Positions 7,708 through 15,911 of a DNA stretch of 20,858 nucleotides are shown here, piece by piece; position 1 is the first letter of the stretch; the number at the start of each line of letters is the position of its first letter. Source of the stretch: Pleurocapsa sp. MO_226.B13. GTDB taxonomy: Bacteria; Cyanobacteriota; Cyanobacteriia; Cyanobacteriales; Xenococcaceae. The translations under genes were made by a program, and so were the position numbers. Location of the stretch: positions 1-20,858 of the forward strand of contig JASJEI010000318.1 in NCBI GenBank assembly GCA_030064795.1. The letters run 5' to 3'. The notes below the pieces were generated by a model. It did no database searches. It saw nothing but the letters and a program-made list of their open reading frames with translations, and had not been told where the DNA came from.

Positions 7708-8053
7708 GTTACCAAACGGTTACCAAATTTGGTAACCACCGTAACGCATACCAGGACGTACTTTCGGCGATTTAGTTACTAGTTACCAAAATTTTCCCCT
7801 TAGCAAGGTCCCCCGTGCTGTTTCTCCATCATATTCAAATAAAAGGTACCACCCTAGGGTTTTTCCAGAAAAGAGTCATTTTTGGTAACCAAATCTCTCT
7901 AGTACTCACCCTGCCTGACTTTCGTTGGTTACCAAACTAAAAAATTTTGGTAACCGTAATTTAAAATAACGCTCGAAACTCTTATCCCGTATACTTTCTA
8001 TTGGTTACCAAAAAGTTACCAAACTTAGGTGTTTTGGTTACCAAAAAGGTAAC
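7708..8053. repeat. GGTTACCAAA motif field 2 (iteron-like, variant specificity)
   Basis: GGTTACC or its reverse GGTAACC recurs at 7718, 7731, 7884, 7927, 7949, 8003 and 8036, with one-base variants at 7708 (AGTTACCAAA), 7781, 8014 and 8048. The usual form is GGTTACCAAA, one base longer than the TTTGTAACC form of fields 1 and 3. Two GTAACC-type copies at 7512 and 7533 belong to the vapE relic. A 13-bp word CCCCCGTGCTGTT (7810-7822) also occurs in field 3 in the opposite orientation (12530-12542). The field therefore looks like the origin region of a related, differently specific element in reverse orientation. Confidence 0.7.
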
Positions 8054-8221
8054 TGTCGCTCGTGACTCGGTTTTTATCTGAATATGATGATGGTACCTCA
8101 GCATATGACAGCAGTAAAAACAGCTCACAGTCTTACTATAAGGTGATTTTTCGGATACTTAGCTAGAAATCCCACGCAAAATTTCGTTCATCATCCCGTC
8201 AGCAGCGCGCACATAAACAAG

Positions 8222-8242
8222 GCGCGAGGTTCACCCCCGCGC
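8222..8242 (-). terminator. Possible terminator of the glycogen phosphorylase gene
   Basis: On the minus strand GCGCGGGG pairs with CCTCGCGC (one G-T wobble) around a GTGAA loop, followed by CTTGTTTATG. The stem is strong but the T-run is poor, and it lies about 130 bp beyond the stop codon at 8375. Confidence 0.35.
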
Positions 8243-8374
8243 GAAATAAGCTTGATGCTCGATATCATCATCAAATCTGTGGTACAAACTCGATTTTTTC
8301 TACCATATGCAAAAATAACACTAGTTTAACTAATCACAATCGGCTGACATCACTCCAGAGCGACCTCATTCACC

Positions 8375-10909
8375 TCAAATAATCGAACAACTCCCCGCAT
8401 CAAAATGATTGTTATTGAGATCGATCGCCAAGGGAGAAACCTGCCAAATTTCGTCACAATATTCTTTAATCGCACGATCTGAAGAGAATTTGCCCGAGCG
8501 CGCCGTATTGAGAATCGACATGCGTGACCATTGCTCCTTATCTTGGTATTTTTGCCCAACGCTATCTTGACAATCGATATAGGATTGGAAATCTGCCAAC
8601 AACAAAAAGGGGTCGTAACTCAGCAAATTATCAACAATCGGCTTAAAGAGTTCTCCATCTCCATGGGAAAAATAACCCGATGTAATGAGATCGATGACCT
8701 GTTTAAGTTCGTCATTGTTTTGATAATATTCCCAGGGGCGGTAACCCGCTTGGCGGAGATTCACGACTTCCTCTGTGGTCAAACCAAATAGAAAGAAGTT
8801 CTCTGCTCCAGCTTCTTGACGAATTTCCACATTGGCACCATCTAACGTCCCAATAGTCAGGGCCCCATTCATCATAAACTTCATATTACCCGTTCCCGAA
8901 GCTTCGTAGCCGGCGGTAGAAATTTGCTCAGACAGATCTGCCGCCGGATAAATCCGCTGCCCATTCGACACATTAAAATCGGGAATGTAAACCACTTGTA
9001 GGCGATCGCGAGAAACTGGATCGCGATTGACGATTTCCCCAACTGAGTTAATGAGTTTGATGATTAACTTCGCCATGTAATAACCAGGAGCTGCCTTGCC
9101 ACCAAAAATAAAAGTACGAGGGGAAATTTCCAAGTTGGGATTGCTTTTTAACCGCCAATAGAGAGAAATGATGTGCAAAACGTTGAGATGCTGCCGTTTG
9201 TATTCATGAATACGCTTTACCTGGACATCAAATAGAGAGTAGGGATCGACCGTCATTCCCAAGGTGCATTCGATATGGCCAGCCAGATCGTGCTTGACCG
9301 ATTGCTTCATCTTACGCCAGTCTTCTCGAAATCCAGCATCTTCGGCATAGCTTTCGAGTTGTCGCAGGTTTTCCAGATGCTTGATCCAACTATCGCCAAT
9401 ATTTTTACTTATTAGTTGGGTCATGGTCGGGTTACTGAGGACAACCCAACGACGGGGAGTGACCCCATTGGTTTTATTGGAAAACTTTTCGGGAGAAAAT
9501 TCGTAGAAATCGCGCAGTACCGTTTCCTTGAGCAGTTCGCTATGGAGAGCGGCCACGCCATTGATCGCAAAACTTCCCACACAAGCCAAATTCGCCATCC
9601 GCACATAGCGCTCTCCGCTTTCATCAATGAGCGACATCCGAGCAATTCGTCCCTCATCCCCACTAAATTTGATGCGAACTTCATCGAGAAACTGACGATT
9701 AATTTCGTAAATAATTTCCAACAGACGGGGCAATAACTTGCCAAAAAGGTTAAGACTCCATTTTTCCAGGGCTTCGGGCAGCAGTGTATGGTTGGTATAG
9801 GCAAAAGACCTGCGAGTAATCCCCCAAGCGCTATCCCAATCTAGGTTATGCTCGTCGAGCAACAGACGCATCAGTTCAGCAACCGCAATCGAAGGATGGG
9901 TGTCATTGAGCTGGATCGAAAATTTCTCGTGAAAGCTCTCGACAGAGAGTCCCTGACCTTTTAAAATTCGCAGCATATCTTGCAAGGAACTGGAAACAAA
10001 GAAATATTGTTGCTCTAGTCGCAATTGCTTACCTTCAAAATTTTCATCATTGGGGTAGAGCACCTTGCTAATGGTTTCTGAGACTAACTTCTTCTCAACA
10101 GCCCCGTAATAGTTCCCTTGATTAAATGCCTGAAAATCGAAAGATTCTTGTGCTTCTGCACTCCAAAGCCGCAGAGTATTTGCTGTATTGACTTTATATC
10201 CTAAAACTGGTGTATCATAAGGAACTCCTCTCACCTCCCATTCGGGGACCCAGCGCACGCGATAATGCCCCTTCTCGTTGAGAAAGGATTCGGTATGGCC
10301 GCCAAATTTGACGGATACAGCCCAATCGGGGCGGGCAATTTCCCAGGGGTTTCCTTTGCGAAGCCACGTATCGGTAATTTCAACCTGCCAGCCATCACGG
10401 ATTTCTTGCTCGAAAATACCAAATTCATAACGAATTCCGTAGCCAATATTGGCGACTTCCAAAGAGGCCAAGGATTCAAGATAACAAGCCGCCAAGCGAC
10501 CTAAACCCCCATTACCGAGACCCGGTTCTTCTTCTATTGCTATTAATTCGTCGAGATCGATGCACAAAGCCTCCATGGCTTCTTTAAATTGGTCGTAAAC
10601 CCCCAAATTAATTAGATTATTACCCAGATGGGGACCCATCAAGAATTCAGCGGACAAATAGCAAACGGTTCGTGAAGCTTGATTTGTATAGGCTGCCGCC
10701 GTGCTTACCCAACGCTGCAACATGCGATCTCGAACTGTATAGGCCAAAGCTAAATAATAATCATTTTTCGAGGCCAGCCTGGGAAATTTACCCTGAATAT
10801 AGAATAGATTGTCTAAAAAAGCTCTTTTTAAGGTCTCTATACTTATGCCAGTGCGATCGTCCTCAATTAGCGGTTGAAGACTGTCAAGAGAATCTGCCGA
10901 AAGTGTCAT
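8375..10909 (-). CDS. glgP: Glycogen phosphorylase
   Basis: The 844-aa enzyme removes glucose from glycogen ends as glucose 1-phosphate using phosphate and pyridoxal phosphate, in the cytoplasm. Full family length is kept. Clear landmarks are CYLSAEFLMGPHLGNNL near residue 90, LGNGGLGRLAACYLESLA with the glycine-rich substrate loop, GYGIRYEFGIFEQ, NDTHPSIAVAELMR, FTNHTLLPEALE-type text (YTNHTLLPEALEKW), TNGVTPRRW, VKRIHEYKRQHLN, and the PLP-binding EASGTGNMKF (Lys about 677) followed by NGALTIGTLDGANVEI. A ribosome site AGGA precedes the ATG at 10909 by 7 bases. It is transcribed alone, divergently from the SIMPL-domain gene across 320 bp. The C-terminus ends CSII, unusual but not disruptive. 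Confidence 0.97.
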   Translation of the reverse strand: MTLSADSLDSLQPLIEDDRTGISIETLKRAFLDNLFYIQGKFPRLASKNDYYLALAYTVRDRMLQRWVSTAAAYTNQASRTVCYLSAEFLMGPHLGNNLINLGVYDQFKEAMEALCIDLDELIAIEEEPGLGNGGLGRLAACYLESLASLEVANIGYGIRYEFGIFEQEIRDGWQVEITDTWLRKGNPWEIARPDWAVSVKFGGHTESFLNEKGHYRVRWVPEWEVRGVPYDTPVLGYKVNTANTLRLWSAEAQESFDFQAFNQGNYYGAVEKKLVSETISKVLYPNDENFEGKQLRLEQQYFFVSSSLQDMLRILKGQGLSVESFHEKFSIQLNDTHPSIAVAELMRLLLDEHNLDWDSAWGITRRSFAYTNHTLLPEALEKWSLNLFGKLLPRLLEIIYEINRQFLDEVRIKFSGDEGRIARMSLIDESGERYVRMANLACVGSFAINGVAALHSELLKETVLRDFYEFSPEKFSNKTNGVTPRRWVVLSNPTMTQLISKNIGDSWIKHLENLRQLESYAEDAGFREDWRKMKQSVKHDLAGHIECTLGMTVDPYSLFDVQVKRIHEYKRQHLNVLHIISLYWRLKSNPNLEISPRTFIFGGKAAPGYYMAKLIIKLINSVGEIVNRDPVSRDRLQVVYIPDFNVSNGQRIYPAADLSEQISTAGYEASGTGNMKFMMNGALTIGTLDGANVEIRQEAGAENFFLFGLTTEEVVNLRQAGYRPWEYYQNNDELKQVIDLITSGYFSHGDGELFKPIVDNLLSYDPFLLLADFQSYIDCQDSVGQKYQDKEQWSRMSILNTARSGKFSSDRAIKEYCDEIWQVSPLAIDLNNNHFDAGSCSII

Positions 10910-11230
10910 AATCGATCCTAGGTGAATGTTCGTTCGAGCGATTGAAATTGGAGATGGACATAAAAATAATAAATATATGGCAATCTTGAAGCGTTATCCT
11001 TAGAAATCTCATATCAGTTCCAAAATAATGACCTCTGGGAATGCTTACATTCATTATTAGTCAATAATAATCATCCCTACTTTCGCGCCAAAGTTATATT
11101 TGTTACAAAACTCTGGAGCGATACTCATCTGAAAATAGAAGCTGAAACAAGCTGTCATTAAGACAAAAAGGAACTTAGCTTATCGTGAAATCGTCATTCA
11201 GTTAAAGCCACCTTTTGTGGAGAAAAGCCG
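10910..11230. promoter_or_regulatory. Divergent intergenic region between glgP and the SIMPL gene
   Basis: About 320 bases that must hold promoters for both divergent genes. It is AT-rich with TAATAATAA-type text near 10966 and 11060, but no hexamer pair is clear enough to assign, and no riboswitch fold is evident. A GGAG at 11219 serves the plus-strand gene start at 11231. Confidence 0.35.
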
Positions 11231-11992
11231 ATGAAAGCATCTTCGTTACCAGAGCGTTTTCCACAACTCTTCGCTGGATTAGCTGCACTGTCTCTTTCCT
11301 TGGTCGGGAGTTCCTTCATCTTTGCCCAGGCAATTCGCGAATTTAAACTTGCCAATGATGTTCTAATAGTAACTGGTTCGGCGAAAAGACCAATTCAGTC
11401 AGACTATATTATTTTACGTTTTTCTGTATCAAGCCAAGAGCCAACAGCTCAAGCTGCATACCAAAAACTGAAGAGTCAAACAAAGAGGTTACAAGCTTAT
11501 TTGCAAGAACAAAAAGTACCTGATGATGCCATTACCTTGGGTGCTATTAATACCTATACTATCCCAGAGAGGACAGTAAACGGGCAAGAAACGGGGCAAA
11601 TATTGGCTTATCGTCTGAGTCAACACTTAGAAATTCGCTCAGATGAAGTAGAAAAATATACGGAACTTTCCCAGCAAGCAAATGAGCTAATTAACGAAGG
11701 AATTAACCTAGTTTCTGAACCTCCTCAATATCTATATACCAAACTCAGTCAACTGCGGGTTGAAATGGTCGCTGAGGCTACCAAGGATGCCAAAGCTCGG
11801 GCTGAGGCGATCGCCAAAAGTACTGGCAATAGAGTAGGTGCGATCAGAAGTGCCAAGACGGGTGTGTTTCAAATTACATCTCGTAACTCAACGGATGTAA
11901 GCGATTACGGTATTTATGATACTTCTTCCCTAGAAAAAGATATTACTGCTGTGGTGTCGGTTCAGTTTGGTATGGAATCATCCCCAAGATAG
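11231..11992 (+). CDS. SIMPL-domain (DUF541) exported protein
   Basis: The 253-aa protein begins with a typical signal peptide: basic start, then LFAGLAALSLSLVGSSFIFAQA, with likely cleavage after about residue 33. The rest is a SIMPL/DUF541 domain: VLIVTGSAKRPIQSDYIILRFSVSSQ, a helix, LGAINTYTIPERTVNGQETGQILAYRLSQHLEIRS, then VEMVAEATKDAKARAEAIAKSTGNRVGAIRSAKTGVFQI and the closing ITAVVSVQFGM. Family members are periplasmic or surface proteins forming oligomeric rings; some are tied to oxidative stress, but the exact role is unknown. GGAG sits 9 bases before the ATG. No operon partner follows; the next 280 bases are non-coding. Confidence 0.9.
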   Translation: MKASSLPERFPQLFAGLAALSLSLVGSSFIFAQAIREFKLANDVLIVTGSAKRPIQSDYIILRFSVSSQEPTAQAAYQKLKSQTKRLQAYLQEQKVPDDAITLGAINTYTIPERTVNGQETGQILAYRLSQHLEIRSDEVEKYTELSQQANELINEGINLVSEPPQYLYTKLSQLRVEMVAEATKDAKARAEAIAKSTGNRVGAIRSAKTGVFQITSRNSTDVSDYGIYDTSSLEKDITAVVSVQFGMESSPR

Positions 11993-12274
11993 TCAAACAA
12001 AACTCCAGTTCTTTATCTGGTAGTCCCCACAAAGTAGTGAAGCTCATTACCAGAAAGTGCAATTATTCCCTAAAGTCCAGTAAATTCGTTGCAATTATCG
12101 TAACTTAGAGAGTCTTAAAAATTCTGAAACATCTTAATTGTTATACTTGCACCAGTTTGCAGAGACTACCCTATTCCCAACCATTCCTCAAATATTCAGC
12201 TCAAAGACAAGAATGGAAGAAAAGCAGAGAAAAATGAGCTTGCATCTATTTTTACGCTTGAAAAATCATTTTTT
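11993..12274. other. Non-coding spacer before motif field 3
   Basis: About 280 bases without a gene. CCAG...CTGG (12014-12029) could form a weak hairpin after the SIMPL gene, without a T-run. Nothing else stands out. Confidence 0.3.
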
Positions 12275-12781
12275 GTAACCGATATCTAAGATATACAGTA
12301 TAATATTTAGGGGATTTTTGTAACCGACTGTAACCAACTTTAGCCAGTTTCGGTTACATTTCAGAGGGCTGCTTTTTGCTCAATTACCATCATATTTGAT
12401 TAAATTTAACCACCGCAAATTATTTGTAACCTGTAACCAACTTCTAAAAACCCCCCCCTCCCCCTATCTATTAGACTCTATATAGCGCCGCCGGTTTACT
12501 CTTATATCACCATGATGGATACTCCCGAGAACAGCACGGGGGGCCTTAGAAGGGAAAAAAGTCGGCTACAGTTACAAAATCACTTTTGACCGCGAGTTTG
12601 GACAATAAGTACTTTAAAATTCACAGAAAGCATATAAGAATTAACTTTTTTTTGTAACCAAGTTCGGGTACAGTCGGTTACAAGCACTTATTATAGTACA
12701 TAAAAAAATGCCCCTAATGTATACGGGGCAATTGTTACGGAGTTTGCTCTCTTTGTAACCAAAACAGGCCAAGTCGGTTAC
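12275..12781. repeat. GTAACC/GGTTAC motif field 3 (iteron-like) downstream of vapE
   Basis: Exact GTAACC occurs at 12275, 12320, 12330, 12426, 12433, 12654 and 12755, and GGTTAC at 12352, 12676 and 12776, ten copies in 507 bp. Chance expectation on both strands would be well under one. Usual context is TTTTGTAACC. A run of C (12450-12464), the 13-bp AACAGCACGGGGG (12530-12542) shared inverted with field 2, and GTTACA-like relics lie between. The last copy overlaps the vapE stop codon. The layout fits a Rep-binding origin field, by analogy with iteron plasmids and phage satellites. Confidence 0.75.
12701..12730 (-). terminator. Rho-independent terminator of the rhh-vapE operon
   Basis: Read on the minus strand, TGCCCC and GGGGCA pair as a 6-bp stem around a 10-base loop, followed at once by seven T. 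It lies about 50 bp beyond the vapE stop. The matching hairpin near 7470 in the relic has lost one arm. Confidence 0.75.
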
Positions 12782-14562
12782 AAGTCGCGCTGACGATAGT
12801 ACACCTTCTGTGGACCTTCATCTTTAAATCTTTTCAGTTTGTAGTTAAACCGCAGTTTATTCACCATGACGTTATGGAGTTTTCCTGCCAAGGTTTTTTC
12901 TAACCTTCCACTGATGCGGGCTCCCGTTTCACTGTTGCCACCGATGGAATGCGACGTGTATGCCTCAATACCGAAAATCGCAAAGGCTAAATTACCTTTA
13001 GTCATCGGTACAGTGTTGGGATTGTATTTATTGTGGGAATTATTTGTATTAAACGGATTGGGTATGCGACCTTTGATTTTAGCTTCTTCGGATAGAGAAC
13101 TGATGTAATCTACGATTAATTCCGTATCAGAATCCTCATGGACGAAACTCGCGCTCATTTTTTCTTGTACGGGTTCTAATCCAGCTGGGACGTAACTCAA
13201 TAGCTCAGCATCTTCTTTAACTTGTGCCCAAAATTGGTTCCGCTCGTTTTCATCGTCAAGCCAGGTGCTATCAAGTGCGTTATTACCAATGCTAATCGTG
13301 ATAAATCTCCTATTTCCCGTCGAATCCTTTAAGAAATTGCCCGTATTCACCGTAGCACAGCAAGAAAAGGCTCGGCGAAATAGAATCGATTCTCTACTGT
13401 AGGGAGGTCGAATGTCATCTTCCTGCAATGAGAAGAATATTTTGATGGCGGTTACGTCTGCTTTTTTAGTTAAACCGTCTAGCTCCTCGAATTCTACCAG
13501 CATATACTTGTGGTATTTCAATAGATCGTCTTTATCGGACGTGCCAAAACCTGTGGCATGCGATGGTGTGAGTTGGCGAAAGAACGTTGATTTACCTTTA
13601 CCTTGCGCGCCGTGAATTACAAGCACGTTATCATTTTTGCTACCTGGAACTAGCCAACGATTCATCGTACCTTTGAACCAAGTAAGGACAATTTTAAATT
13701 CGCTAGATACAAGATCGAGATGGAAGGTATCCGCCAATAAACGATAGCGGTCGCTCCCGTCCCATGCTGGTAAATTCTGGGCCCAATGTTGCTGGGGATA
13801 ATAGATGTTATCTAGACTTAACCTGTCAATTATATGGTCATAATCTATATTTCTAAGGTTGTTATGGATCAACCCATCGTAGAAAGGTTTTTTACGTACT
13901 GCCAGTACTTCCTTCATCAATTTCTTGATGTCTGTCCAAACTACGACGGTGTCATCATCAAATGTAAAACGGCTTTTACTGACGTCAAATCGAATCATGC
14001 GAGAACAAACGTTATCAAATGCTTTTTGGACAACTGGTGCTTGTTTACGCTGATTTTTGACTTTCTTGAGGTAATGAAGGTACTTTTGATATTTTTCCCC
14101 ATTGCTTTGAGAAACTTCTGTCGGCAGAGGGTAATATTTATCGGTTTGTTCTTGTAGCTGATTTGCTTCTTCGATCCAATGCACCACTAAACGATATTTT
14201 GCTGGGATCGTCTTGTCGTTAATGTCGAGCTTTAGCAAAATACCTCCATCCTCGCTGTCAATATTCGCCAGGTTGATTAGGAAATCGATAGAGTTTTCGT
14301 CTACTTCTTTAACGAATTTATGGAAGTCAAGTTTTAATGCCTCATGTAATTCTTCTGGAGTAAATAATGATATTATATTTACTGACTTTTCACCTGAATT
14401 ATCTTGTATAATAGATTCAGTAGCATTGTTTTTATCTGAATAATTTTCTGAATTCAAGTTTATTTCTTTCATGATATAGATAGATAAAATTGTGCATTTT
14501 GGTTTCTCCAAAGTTTGATAAATTGTTGTGATTTCTCGAACAGCTCCTTGATGTGTCACCAT
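12778..14562 (-). CDS. VapE/VirE-family P-loop ATPase, probable replication protein
   Basis: The protein (about 594 aa) belongs to the virulence-associated E family, related to superfamily-3 helicases. Counting from 14562, it has an N-terminal region of about 240 residues, then LPAWDGSDR, a Walker A GAQGKGKST (about 318-326), a Walker B-like LVEFEELD (about 355-362), and the family signature DDIRPPYSRES...RRAFSCCATVN...DSTGNRRFITI with arginines near 418-419. The C-terminal 110 residues end in a basic RFNYKLKRFKDEG tail that may bind DNA. In phage satellites such proteins serve replication initiation; here that is inferred. The start is uncertain: 14562 lies 31 bp after the RHH stop, while ATG 14472 would give 564 aa. 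The stop codon lies in a GGTTAC repeat. Confidence 0.85.
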   Translation of the reverse strand: MVTHQGAVREITTIYQTLEKPKCTILSIYIMKEINLNSENYSDKNNATESIIQDNSGEKSVNIISLFTPEELHEALKLDFHKFVKEVDENSIDFLINLANIDSEDGGILLKLDINDKTIPAKYRLVVHWIEEANQLQEQTDKYYPLPTEVSQSNGEKYQKYLHYLKKVKNQRKQAPVVQKAFDNVCSRMIRFDVSKSRFTFDDDTVVVWTDIKKLMKEVLAVRKKPFYDGLIHNNLRNIDYDHIIDRLSLDNIYYPQQHWAQNLPAWDGSDRYRLLADTFHLDLVSSEFKIVLTWFKGTMNRWLVPGSKNDNVLVIHGAQGKGKSTFFRQLTPSHATGFGTSDKDDLLKYHKYMLVEFEELDGLTKKADVTAIKIFFSLQEDDIRPPYSRESILFRRAFSCCATVNTGNFLKDSTGNRRFITISIGNNALDSTWLDDENERNQFWAQVKEDAELLSYVPAGLEPVQEKMSASFVHEDSDTELIVDYISSLSEEAKIKGRIPNPFNTNNSHNKYNPNTVPMTKGNLAFAIFGIEAYTSHSIGGNSETGARISGRLEKTLAGKLHNVMVNKLRFNYKLKRFKDEGPQKVYYRQRDL

Positions 14563-14593
14563 CAAAGGGCTATATTTTTTCGTTATTCAAGAT

Positions 14594-14761
14594 CTAAGCG
14601 ATCCTATTTTCTTGCCGCATAATTTCCTCGGACAAAATCATTCTTGCCCAAGATGATGGAGGCAATTGTTTTTCATTCGCAGCTTTTTCAATACGTTTCT
14701 TAAAATTGCTGTCGATTCGGATACCTAATAAATGACTTTTACGTTGTTTGGAGTTACTCAT
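14594..14761 (-). CDS. Small ribbon-helix-helix (CopG/Arc-like) DNA-binding protein
   Basis: A 55-codon gene starts at ATG 14761 and ends at TAG 14596-14594. The protein begins MSNSKQRKSHLLGIRI and continues through DSNFKKRIEKAANEKQL to WARMILSEEIMRQ. That is a basic tail, a short beta strand LLGIRI, a helix, a turn, and a second helix, the classic ribbon-helix-helix fold used by small dimeric repressors such as plasmid copy-control proteins. It is first in an operon with the VapE-like gene, only about 31 bp upstream of that gene's likely start. A palindrome GTTTCTAGAAAC lies 8 bp in front of its start, so autorepression is likely. A regulator of this replicon's copy number or gene expression is the natural reading, but is inferred from position and fold only. 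Confidence 0.8.
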   Translation of the reverse strand: MSNSKQRKSHLLGIRIDSNFKKRIEKAANEKQLPPSSWARMILSEEIMRQENRIA

Positions 14762-14769
14762 GTTTAGAT

Positions 14770-14798
14770 GTTTCTAGAAACCGTCTAACATAATTATA
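14770..14798 (-). promoter_or_regulatory. Promoter and palindromic operator candidate for rhh-vapE
   Basis: On the minus strand a perfect -10 box TATAAT (14798-14793) is followed by a perfect 12-bp palindrome GTTTCTAGAAAC (14770-14781), framed by TTAGA and TCTAA to give a longer imperfect palindrome. The palindrome sits where a repressor would block early transcription, 8 bp before the RHH start. The -35 is weak (AACAAT-like). Confidence 0.6.
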
Positions 14799-14957
14799 CA
14801 AGATTTCGTATTACTATTGTTACTTTAGATACTAAAAAACTCTAAGAAACAATAAAAATAGCTCGATAAAATTAGTAGTAAAAAAGTAAATAATCCTACC
14901 GCCATTATTAATATCTTAAATTTTCTTAAATAAGAAGGTGATGCAAATCAAAAAATA

Positions 14958-14993
14958 GTAACGAACGATACTTCTGTCGGCTCGCTCCTTGCT
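14958..14993 (+). repeat. Left copy of a long inverted repeat
   Basis: About 36 bases, centred on CTTCTGTCGGCTCGCTC (14971-14987), recur in inverse orientation at 18971-19006 with few mismatches (GTAACGAAC-GATA versus ATAACGAAC-AATA on the outer side). The pair encloses about 4 kb. It may mark ends or outer flanks of mobile DNA, or be a dispersed genomic repeat. Confidence 0.7.
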
Positions 14994-15127
14994 ATTGTTA
15001 AATTCGACTTATAGCTGTTCTCAAATCAATGAGGTGCAGAATTTGTTGGAAGAAGGAAAAAGAAAAATATACTTCACTAAATTGAGAAGAGCTATAATTT
15101 AAAACTAATGAAGTTGGCAATAAGAGT

Positions 15128-15889
15128 TTGACTAACCAAACTAACTTTAAATCTCAGCTCGAATCGCAAACGAGCCTTCTCGGAACCATTGTTAGTTTGC
15201 CTTGCTCTGGTGTGGCAGAAATACTATCGCAGCTTGGTTTTGATTGGCTGTGGCTCGATCTGGAACATTCTACTCTCAGCCTCGAGCTAGTCCAGCAAAT
15301 TATTCAGGCGGTAGGTAATAACGCTGCTTGTTTGGTAAGGGCACCAGGTAACGAGGTTATTTGGCTCAAAAGAATTCTCGATACCGGATGCGATGGCGTG
15401 ATCGTTCCTCAAATTCAAACCCCTCAAGAAGCCCTTCAAGCCGTTAAGGCTTGCAAATATCCCCCAGAAGGAATTCGGAGCGTTGGCTTGAGTAGAGCCC
15501 ATAATTATGGAATTAATTTTCAAGAGTACGTCGAAACCGCTAATCAAAAATTATTCGTTGCCTTGCAGATAGAACATATTAATGCGGTAGACAATATCGA
15601 TTCGATCGCCGCCGTAGAAGGTTTTGATGCAATTATCGTCGGACCCTACGATCTTTCTGCCAGTATGGGAAAGATCGGACAAGTCGATTGTGCCGAAGTA
15701 CAACAAGCGATCGCCCGAGTCCGCCAAACCTGTTTGGAAAAAAACATTCCCCTGGGCATATTTGCTAAGGATAGTCGCACCGCATTATTAGCTCAAAACC
15801 AAGGTTATCGGCTTATTTGCGTGGGAAGCGATTTTACCTATTTATTAACCGGCGCGCAACAAACTTTACAGCAGCTTAAGTCTAGTTAA
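15128..15889 (+). CDS. HpcH/HpaI-family class II aldolase
   Basis: The 253-aa protein splits 2-keto acid sugars or dicarboxylates into pyruvate and an aldehyde with a divalent metal; the exact substrate (for example 2-keto-3-deoxy-rhamnonate or 4-hydroxy-2-oxo-heptanedioate type) is not decidable. Active-site residues are complete: LDLEHS (catalytic His47), LVRAPGN (Arg71), GCDGVIVPQIQT, QIEH (metal Glu149) and VGPYDLSASMG (metal Asp175). Length is normal for the family (250-260). No good ATG exists; the start is the TTG at 15128 behind an AATAAGAG weak ribosome site, since the nearby ATG at 15108 runs into a stop. An alpha-hydroxyacid oxidase fragment follows directly, which hints at a former sugar-acid or hydroxyacid catabolic cluster. 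Confidence 0.9.
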   Translation: MTNQTNFKSQLESQTSLLGTIVSLPCSGVAEILSQLGFDWLWLDLEHSTLSLELVQQIIQAVGNNAACLVRAPGNEVIWLKRILDTGCDGVIVPQIQTPQEALQAVKACKYPPEGIRSVGLSRAHNYGINFQEYVETANQKLFVALQIEHINAVDNIDSIAAVEGFDAIIVGPYDLSASMGKIGQVDCAEVQQAIARVRQTCLEKNIPLGIFAKDSRTALLAQNQGYRLICVGSDFTYLLTGAQQTLQQLKSS

Positions 15890-15911
15890 TCTCGTTAATT
15901 CTAAAGTTTAA

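Noticed and set aside
5941..8053. CRISPR array
   Set aside because: The repeats are only 6-10 bp, occur on both strands and have irregular spacing, with no 25-37 bp repeat or uniform spacer and no cas genes.
12778..14562. Virulence function for the VapE-like protein
   Set aside because: The family name is historical; the P-loop and SF3-like motifs and the nearby repeats point to replication rather than virulence.
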